DNA from: Desulfobacterales bacterium
Lineage (GTDB): Bacteria; Desulfobacterota; Desulfobacteria; Desulfobacterales; Desulfobacteraceae
Length of the DNA: 13,388 nucleotides
Direction: 5' to 3'
Assembly (NCBI GenBank): GCA_022361095.1
Contig: JAKSBO010000738.1
Location: 1 to 13,388, forward strand
Shown here: positions 8,269 to 13,388 of the stretch, piece after piece
Layout: each line of letters starts with the position of its first letter
How positions within the stretch are numbered: the stretch's first letter is position 1
The notes under the pieces: generated by a model
What the model was told of the DNA's origin: nothing
Databases searched by the model: none
What the model saw: only the letters and a program-made list of their open reading frames with translations
Program-made: the position numbers and the translations under genes

Positions 8269-9357
8269 TTGGAATTTTTTTTGGACATCTCTCCCTTTAA
8301 CATCCTTTTTCATGAGTTACGGAAAGCAGGATATGAGTTGCTACAATTTGTCCCCCAAAGTGAACACGATGTGAATTACATTAGGCTTTACCCTGAAAGG
8401 GTCAACGCAAAGGAAGCTCTGCTCAAAAAAAAATTCACCCGAGGAGATCCCATTTTTTTAGAACACTGCATTGATAAAAAATATTACGAGAATGCTACAG
8501 GAATAAATTACAAATTAAAAGATTTAGGTGAATTATTCTTAAACAACACAGCATTGCCAAAAACGAAAATCTACAATCTTTTTAATTCCTCTACATGGGA
8601 TGCCCTTACTCCCATTTTCGAGCAACGTGGTAACTTTGCACGCTCAAGATATCGGATTATCCCTTTTTTCAATTATTTGCTAATCGCTGACCCCCTGAAT
8701 CATCCAGCAAAGGATGCTGTATTCCTCAACCAAGATTCTGTCGTCCTCGCTACCTGGCTTAAAAATAACGCTGAGCTTTCCGGACCTGTAGTTGATGTGG
8801 GCACCGGAACGGGCCTGTTGGGATTTACGGCCTATAACGAAGGATGTAAGCCTGTGTCCTGTCTGGACGTTAACACAAAAGCCCTAACCTATGCTAAGGC
8901 GAATGCAGAACTGAATCACATGAATGCTATTGAGTTTCATTGCACCTCCTATGAATCTTTTGACATGACATTACGAGGAACGCTTATATCCAATCCGCCA
9001 TATATGTTTTTCCCTAAAAATAATGGCAGGACATGCGAGGACGGTGGTAGTATCTATGGCATGGAAACGGTTGTTGGAATTGTCAACAAGGGCTTGAAAA
9101 GCAATTGCCTGATATATCTTATTCTTGTCACCCCCATTGTGAATCAGATATCTATTTTCGAAAAACAAATTAAACAAGCAGCCTCAATTGATCGAAAAAT
9201 TATTATTGATAGGATTTCGGTTCCGGCAAGAGCACAATACGGATCAAAATATTACAAATTGCTTCAACAACATGGAGTCTCTGCATTGGAATTCTGTATT
9301 TACATCATTCGCAACAAGCATATGGAGGCGCAATCATGTCCATCATTCTTGGGTTGA
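8269..9357 (+). CDS. HemK/PrmC-type SAM methyltransferase with NPPY motif
   Basis: The protein has about 362 residues. The SAM-binding motif I is VVDVGTGTGLLGF (Asp176), followed by CLDVNTKALTYAKANAELN, and motif IV is SNPPYM (Asn242 to Tyr245). The NPPY signature belongs to methyltransferases that modify planar nitrogens, such as PrmC/HemK on glutamine amides or N6-adenine enzymes. The roughly 170-residue N-terminal region is not recognised. There is no in-frame ATG before the catalytic domain: the frame opens after a TAA at 8260-8262, and the only plausible starts are TTG 8269 or TTG 8281, the latter eight bases after GGA and at the end of an eight-T run (8275-8282). Its 3' end overlaps the next gene by 22 bases. 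Substrate unknown; an amide nitrogen made by the AsnB-like enzyme is a speculative candidate. Confidence 0.82.
   Translation: MEFFLDISPFNILFHELRKAGYELLQFVPQSEHDVNYIRLYPERVNAKEALLKKKFTRGDPIFLEHCIDKKYYENATGINYKLKDLGELFLNNTALPKTKIYNLFNSSTWDALTPIFEQRGNFARSRYRIIPFFNYLLIADPLNHPAKDAVFLNQDSVVLATWLKNNAELSGPVVDVGTGTGLLGFTAYNEGCKPVSCLDVNTKALTYAKANAELNHMNAIEFHCTSYESFDMTLRGTLISNPPYMFFPKNNGRTCEDGGSIYGMETVVGIVNKGLKSNCLIYLILVTPIVNQISIFEKQIKQAASIDRKIIIDRISVPARAQYGSKYYKLLQQHGVSALEFCIYIIRNKHMEAQSCPSFLG
9324..9328 (+). promoter_or_regulatory. Strong Shine-Dalgarno for the carbamoyltransferase gene
   Basis: GGAGG lies seven bases before ATG 9336, inside the 3' end of the upstream methyltransferase gene. It fixes the carbamoyltransferase start and is the clearest ribosome binding site in the window. 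Most other genes here depend on weak sites or stop/start overlap. Confidence 0.75.
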
Positions 9358-11069
9358 GCGTCAATGGAGCGCAAACATCCGCATGTGTCCTAAATAACGG
9401 TATAATTACGGCAGCAGCAGCTGAAGAAAGATTCACAAGAATAAAAAGAGATAATTCATTTCCCAAGAAAGCTATTGAATTTTGTCTTAAATCAAGCCAT
9501 ATCTCTTTTGTCGACCAATGTGATGCGGTTGCCATATCCTGGAATCCAGCAACCAACATGCGAAATATCAACATGTCGGGTTTCACGAAATGGAGAAGAT
9601 ACGATCCTGAATGGCTCTACATGGTACCCAACAACATAATCAATGATTTTAACCCAGACTCCATTCCTAGGGAAGCGCTTTTGATGGAACTGGGAGTTGG
9701 TACTGACTGTCCGATATATTTCGTGGACCACCATATGAGCCACGCTGCTCAGAGTATTGTCCAGTCACCATTCGAACGTGGTGCGTTTGCCGTCTTGGAT
9801 GAATACGGCGAGTTGGATTCTGTGACCGTGGGTGCATTCGATCGCGAAACCATTACCGTCAAAAAACGCATCCCCTATCCCCACTCTTTGGGTATCTTCT
9901 TTGCCGCAATAACAGAGCACCTCGGTTTCATGCCAAACAGCGATGAATGGAAGGTGATGGGGGCTTCAGCGTATGGAGATCCTAAACGGTTCGAGCCACA
10001 AATTAGTGAACTCCTCATTTGGGATGGTTATGAAAATGAGTGGTACATCAACCAGCTTTATATTGATTTTGCCAACATGAAAAAAAGTGGTTATGGTACG
10101 CCCCGACTGGAAAGACTTCTGGGAGTGCCAGTGCGCAAACCAGGTTCTATTTTAGAACAGGAGCACTTCGACTTGGCTGCAGGAGCTCAGGTGGTCTTTG
10201 AGGATTTGCTCTTCAAGCTCTTGGGGCATTTAGCAGAGGATACCGGGGAATCTTGTCTATGTGCTTCGGGTGGATGTTTTATGAATTCCCTTGCCAATGG
10301 AAAAATCATTCGAGAAACACCTTTTGAAGACATCTTCATCCCCTATTCCGCAGCAGACAATGGTGGGGCTATAGGTGCGGCACTCTGGACATACAGCAAA
10401 ACCGTCTCCTCTCTCTCTCGAAATGAGGCCGCAAAGCCGCCGACGCCATTTCTCGGTCCAATTTACTCGGAGAACGTAATCCAAAGTTTGTTGCATAACT
10501 TTGGAATTCCCTTCAAATACTACACTGACCCTGCTTTGCAAGCTGCAAAAGAAATTTTTAAAGGTAAGCTTGTCGGTTGGTTCAGCGGTCAAATGGAATT
10601 CGGAGAACGGGCCTTGGGTGCGCGGTCTATATTAGCTGACCCCAGGCTGCCAGAAATGAAGAATAGAATCAATGCCAGCGTTAAATATCGAGAATCTTTC
10701 AGACCCTTTGCAGCTTCCGTATTACCGGGAATGGCATCAACATACTTTGATCTTTTCGGTAATAAAAACATCCCCTACATGGAACGGGTGGTTAACGTCA
10801 AACCCCAATACGCTGATTACATACCGGCAATAACCCATCATGATGGATCCTGTCGCATTCAGACAGTGGATGAATATATCCATCCAAAATATTTCAGGCT
10901 AATACAAGAATTCTACAAACTGAGCAAATTGGGAATAGTTCTTAACACTTCCTTCAATCTGCAGGGAGAACCAATCGTATGCTCTCCCCAAGACGCAATC
11001 CGCACGTTTTTTACCAGCGGTTTAGAGGTCCTTTTTTTAGAAAATTATATGATCACAAAGGGTAAATGA
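9336..11069 (+). CDS. NodU/CmcH/TobZ family O-carbamoyltransferase
   Basis: The protein has 577 residues, full length for the family. It uses carbamoyl phosphate and ATP, through a carbamoyladenylate intermediate, to carbamoylate a hydroxyl group. The N-terminal ASKHA-like (Kae1-like) part opens with ILGLSVNGAQTSACVL and AAAAEERFTRIK. It has the metal-binding DHHMSHAAQS segment (Asp131, His132, His133, His136), VMGASAYGDP, CASGGCFMN from residue 309, and IPYSAADNGGAIGAALW. The YrdC-like C-terminal part carries GWFSGQMEFGERALGARSI from residue 414 and KYRESFRPFAASV. All key motifs look intact. Homologues decorate Nod factors, aminoglycosides, cephamycins and surface glycans. Here a sugar hydroxyl is the likely target. 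The start overlaps the preceding gene by 22 bases behind a strong ribosome binding site. Confidence 0.95.
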   Translation: MSIILGLSVNGAQTSACVLNNGIITAAAAEERFTRIKRDNSFPKKAIEFCLKSSHISFVDQCDAVAISWNPATNMRNINMSGFTKWRRYDPEWLYMVPNNIINDFNPDSIPREALLMELGVGTDCPIYFVDHHMSHAAQSIVQSPFERGAFAVLDEYGELDSVTVGAFDRETITVKKRIPYPHSLGIFFAAITEHLGFMPNSDEWKVMGASAYGDPKRFEPQISELLIWDGYENEWYINQLYIDFANMKKSGYGTPRLERLLGVPVRKPGSILEQEHFDLAAGAQVVFEDLLFKLLGHLAEDTGESCLCASGGCFMNSLANGKIIRETPFEDIFIPYSAADNGGAIGAALWTYSKTVSSLSRNEAAKPPTPFLGPIYSENVIQSLLHNFGIPFKYYTDPALQAAKEIFKGKLVGWFSGQMEFGERALGARSILADPRLPEMKNRINASVKYRESFRPFAASVLPGMASTYFDLFGNKNIPYMERVVNVKPQYADYIPAITHHDGSCRIQTVDEYIHPKYFRLIQEFYKLSKLGIVLNTSFNLQGEPIVCSPQDAIRTFFTSGLEVLFLENYMITKGK

Positions 11070-11070
11070 T

Positions 11071-11118
11071 ATGATCATCATTATCTATATTTACAGGTTT
11101 ATCCAACAATGCGCATAG
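11071..11118 (+). other. Possible 15-codon mini-ORF in the intergenic gap
   Basis: ATG 11071 opens a 15-codon frame encoding MIIIIYIYRFIQQCA and ending in TAG inside the radical SAM gene (seven bases past its ATG at 11109-11111). AAAGGG at 11057-11062 lies eight bases upstream, a better site than the radical SAM gene itself has. It could carry ribosomes across the 39-base gap and couple translation, or it may be chance. No homology can be argued at this length. Confidence 0.25.
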
Positions 11119-12614
11119 ACATCGTTAATTTTGGGGGGCAAAAGTTCCGCTACTTGCCCATGGTGGAATTATTCCTCGCCGACGCGCTGACAAAACGTGG
11201 AGTGGAGGAGGTATACATCCATACACTTATGAAGTCGGAAAAGTTCGGGCCGCTGATGGATACGCTGTGTGCCAATGATGGCCCCGTGATATTCTGGGAG
11301 TCGCTTTCCTCCAAAAGCGTATACTACATTTCAAACGGTATGGACTTCTGCCGAGAGTTTACCAATGTTTCAGAACGGCCTACCTTTTTCGGCGGCTATT
11401 GGGCCAGCACAGTGGCGGACCGTTTCCCGGACTTCAAGATTTTCGACAGTATCATCCGGGGCTACGGCATCGAAGTAATCACGGACGTGTTGATGTCGGG
11501 CACCACAGCAGATATATTCATCGACGCCACAGTTCCATGCGATTGGAACGCCTACAACCTCGCCTTAGACTGCCTCGTATCACCGAAAAAATATTATCGG
11601 GAAAGTGATCGCTTTTTGAGTGGATATATCAGTTCTTTCGCCTGCCCTAATAAATGTGGCTTCTGTTACAACTCTGTGCTCAAGAAAGTGAATTCCGACT
11701 ACGCGTCACGGAATCTTGATAAGGTTTTGGCCGATATTGATGCTCTAGACGAGCTATACAGTTTCGAACGAGTGCAATTCAAAGACTTGAATTTCTTTCA
11801 TGAGACGGAACGCGCTTTTAGCATACTTGAATACCTGCGTTCTAAGGGAAAAGTCATTCAACGCGCTCTTGACCTGCATGTAAATCAGGCTTCAGAAGGG
11901 CTCTTCGCCCGTGCAGCGCATTACGGAATCAGCGAACTTTGGATCGGCCTCGAAACCTTCTCACCAAACTCTCTAACCAGGATGGATAAGGAATACGATA
12001 CCTCCAAAATCAATGATATCTTCAAATGGGCCGACCGATACAACATAGAGGTATACGGAAACATCATGCTCGGCTTCCCGTGGCAAAATAAAAATGAGGT
12101 GGACAGTACCATATCCATAGCGCTGGACTGCATCAACCGCCACGAACACGTGCGTATCATGTTCAATGCGGTACGCCCGGTAATCGGCTCCCCAATTCAA
12201 CAACAACATTTCGACTCCGTGCTGGAAAACCGCAGCTTCGATGACATGGTGGATGCCTTTTCATTCCGCATTAGCAGCACACAGTCGGAGCTATATGGTC
12301 TTGGCTTCGACTTCATTGACATAGAGAAGACGCACAAAGCATTCTTCCTGATTAACCGCTTCGCCAGCATTGCGCTACACTCGGGTCCAACGGGCAAATG
12401 GATTCTTAAACGACTCTCTTTGCTCATAATAACTCAGCTAAAGCCACCGTACTTCTCCTTCGAGTTCACCAAAAAATTTTTTCTCATGGAAATAAAGAAA
12501 TTTGAACGGATCCTTGCGCTATTGCGGACAATCTTCATCGCGGGGAATCGCACAAAATTCTGCAAGCGCATCTGCAAAAAAGGGATAGCTTTAATATCGG
12601 AAAAACAAACATGA
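11109..12614 (+). CDS. Radical SAM protein with B12-binding-like N-terminal domain
   Basis: The protein has 501 residues. The iron-sulfur cluster motif CxxxCxxC is CPNKCGFC (Cys179, Cys183, Cys186), followed by WIGLETFSPNSL and GNIMLGFPWQN, typical of the Elp3/MiaB-type radical SAM core. The first about 150 residues look like the Rossmann-type cobalamin-binding domain of the BchE-like class, with FFGGYWAS in the position of the usual GGxxAS. No DxHxxG cobalamin-ligand motif is visible, so B12 might bind base-off without a protein ligand or not at all. The C-terminal about 100 residues are basic and hydrophobic and not recognised. The ATG at 11109 has only a weak AGG eleven bases upstream. Likely chemistry is a methylation, rearrangement or epimerisation on the locus product; which cannot be told. 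The stop overlaps the next start (ATGA). Confidence 0.88.
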   Translation: MRIDIVNFGGQKFRYLPMVELFLADALTKRGVEEVYIHTLMKSEKFGPLMDTLCANDGPVIFWESLSSKSVYYISNGMDFCREFTNVSERPTFFGGYWASTVADRFPDFKIFDSIIRGYGIEVITDVLMSGTTADIFIDATVPCDWNAYNLALDCLVSPKKYYRESDRFLSGYISSFACPNKCGFCYNSVLKKVNSDYASRNLDKVLADIDALDELYSFERVQFKDLNFFHETERAFSILEYLRSKGKVIQRALDLHVNQASEGLFARAAHYGISELWIGLETFSPNSLTRMDKEYDTSKINDIFKWADRYNIEVYGNIMLGFPWQNKNEVDSTISIALDCINRHEHVRIMFNAVRPVIGSPIQQQHFDSVLENRSFDDMVDAFSFRISSTQSELYGLGFDFIDIEKTHKAFFLINRFASIALHSGPTGKWILKRLSLLIITQLKPPYFSFEFTKKFFLMEIKKFERILALLRTIFIAGNRTKFCKRICKKGIALISEKQT

Positions 12615-13321
12615 ATGACGGAATTTTCCTGACGTTCGATATGGACGGAGCTCCGGACTACATGCTGGAGGCGGTACTCGTCCCCCTTTATAAGAAGAAG
12701 ATCCCAGCCACGGTCTTTGCTACGGGTCTTTCCGATCTTCTTATGACTTGTCCAGACGGGGTTGAAATCGGACTACACCCATACATCAAGAAACTTGACA
12801 GCTTTCCGAATGCCATCAAAAAGCTCAAGGAGATCTATCCAGATGCACGCTGCCTGCGCAGCCACGGGCTGGTCAGCTCAAGCGCCCTACTTATCCACTG
12901 CTGGCGCTGGGGCCTCAAGGTCACCAGCAATTACCTAATGTTGGATGCCCCCCCGAAAGGAGCCTTACCCATGCTCTACGGAATCCACGAGTATCCAATC
13001 TGTTTTATGGACGACATCGTCCTATTAGAAGGAGTCTCTATCAATGCCATGCAAATTGCCATGGAAAAAACAGGCCTTCGGGTGCTGACCTTTCATCCAG
13101 TCCATATCTATCTCAATGCATGCTCTTTTCACCAGTACCTCAGTGTTAAGGGTAGACTCTACGATAAGAAGTTCGTGGATACCCATGTCCAAAACAAACG
13201 CCTCGGCATTCGAGATCTCTTCATTTCACTACTGGAGTCCCCTGCAACAAAGGATCAGTTCCTTCTTTTCCCTGAATCGGTGGAGACTCCTACAAAGCTT
13301 CCGGAAGGCTACCCTGCATGA
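12611..13321 (+). CDS. Polysaccharide deacetylase-like protein (WbmS-like)
   Basis: The protein has 236 residues, starting at ATG 12611 in an ATGA overlap with the radical SAM gene. The N-terminus FLTFDMDGAPD holds Asp10 and Asp12, matching the TFDDG-like motif of NodB-fold deacetylases. VEIGLHPY holds His56 in the second-motif position, CLRSHGL holds Arg83 and His85, and LTFHPVHIYLN near residue 162 holds another histidine. The second His of the classical HxxxH metal site seems replaced. This pattern resembles the WbmS-like proteins of O-antigen clusters (recalled family resemblance, not searched). It has no signal peptide and so probably acts in the cytoplasm. A deacetylase-like domain also forms the C-terminus of the formyltransferase fusion at 1079-2809. 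The catalytic reaction is uncertain. Confidence 0.8.
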   Translation: MNDGIFLTFDMDGAPDYMLEAVLVPLYKKKIPATVFATGLSDLLMTCPDGVEIGLHPYIKKLDSFPNAIKKLKEIYPDARCLRSHGLVSSSALLIHCWRWGLKVTSNYLMLDAPPKGALPMLYGIHEYPICFMDDIVLLEGVSINAMQIAMEKTGLRVLTFHPVHIYLNACSFHQYLSVKGRLYDKKFVDTHVQNKRLGIRDLFISLLESPATKDQFLLFPESVETPTKLPEGYPA

Positions 13322-13388
13322 ACACTGTGGCAATCCGCCGGTATAGAGACAGTGACAGAGATATTTGGGATAGTGTGGCCTCGCGATC
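13318..13388 (+). CDS. Start of a second FemAB/GNAT-like acyltransferase (3' truncated by window)
   Basis: ATG 13318 overlaps the previous stop (ATGA), and GGAAGG (13303-13308) lies nine bases upstream. The frame is open to the window end for 23 codons, reading MNTVAIRRYRDSDRDIWDSV and onward. A short basic opening followed by RYxDSDxxxWDxxV is typical of FemAB/GNAT-like acyltransferases found in capsule and O-antigen loci. The call rests on this short opening only, plus context: another family member lies at 4721-5752. Confidence 0.6.
   Translation, partial: MNTVAIRRYRDSDRDIWDSVASR

Noticed and set aside
11071..11078. ATGATCAT palindrome in the intergenic gap as an operator or terminator
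   Set aside because: Eight bases is too short to support an operator. There is no GC-rich stem or following T run, so it is not a terminator.
3..13388. tRNA, rRNA, CRISPR array, insertion sequence or phage genes
   Set aside because: I saw no regularly spaced repeats, transposase motifs or RNA gene signatures; coding sequence accounts for almost every base.

Overview
The window is a single tightly packed run of twelve plus-strand genes, two of them cut by the window edges. It reads as part of a surface-glycan (O-antigen, capsule or protein-glycan) decoration locus, or of a specialised-metabolite locus built from the same enzyme families. Genes overlap by 4 to 22 bases or are separated by 39 bases at most. 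I see no promoter, terminator, RNA gene, mobile element or CRISPR array, so the whole stretch is probably one operon that continues beyond both ends. The families suggest a Gram-negative bacterium, because DegT aminotransferases, sugar N-formyltransferases, AsnB-like amidotransferases and WbmS-like deacetylases are common together in O-antigen clusters. The sequence does not identify the species; a deltaproteobacterial host is only a guess.

Left part (3-4715): a DegT/DnrJ/EryC1 sugar aminotransferase is followed, with an ATGA stop/start overlap, by an unusual fusion protein. The fusion joins a complete Fmt-like formyltransferase (N- and C-domains) to a polysaccharide-deacetylase-like domain. 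An AsnB-type glutamine-dependent amidotransferase with a GTG start comes next. The simplest reading is formation of an amino sugar, N-formylation of it, and amide formation on a carboxylate.

Middle part (4721-9357): a FemAB/GNAT-like acyl- or aminoacyltransferase, a class I SAM methyltransferase, an intact CMP-sugar cytidylyltransferase (NeuA-like), a second protein that looks like a degenerate NeuA-like partner without the nucleotide-binding loop, and a HemK/PrmC-type NPPY methyltransferase with no ATG start. This section is clearly more AT-rich than the flanks.

Right part (9336-13388): a NodU/CmcH/TobZ-type O-carbamoyltransferase, a radical SAM protein with a B12-binding-like N-terminus, a compact WbmS-like deacetylase homologue, and the first 23 codons of a second FemAB/GNAT-like protein.

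Taken together, the window encodes an amino, formyl, amide, acyl, methyl, carbamoyl and radical-chemistry toolkit plus CMP activation, but no recognisable glycosyltransferase, flippase, polymerase or exporter. The best inference is a pathway for an extensively decorated CMP-activated sugar, possibly a nonulosonic-acid-like or chain-capping residue. The substrate is not revealed by the sequence. The most unusual elements are the formyltransferase-deacetylase fusion, the intact/degenerate cytidylyltransferase pair, and the NPPY methyltransferase overlapping the carbamoyltransferase gene.
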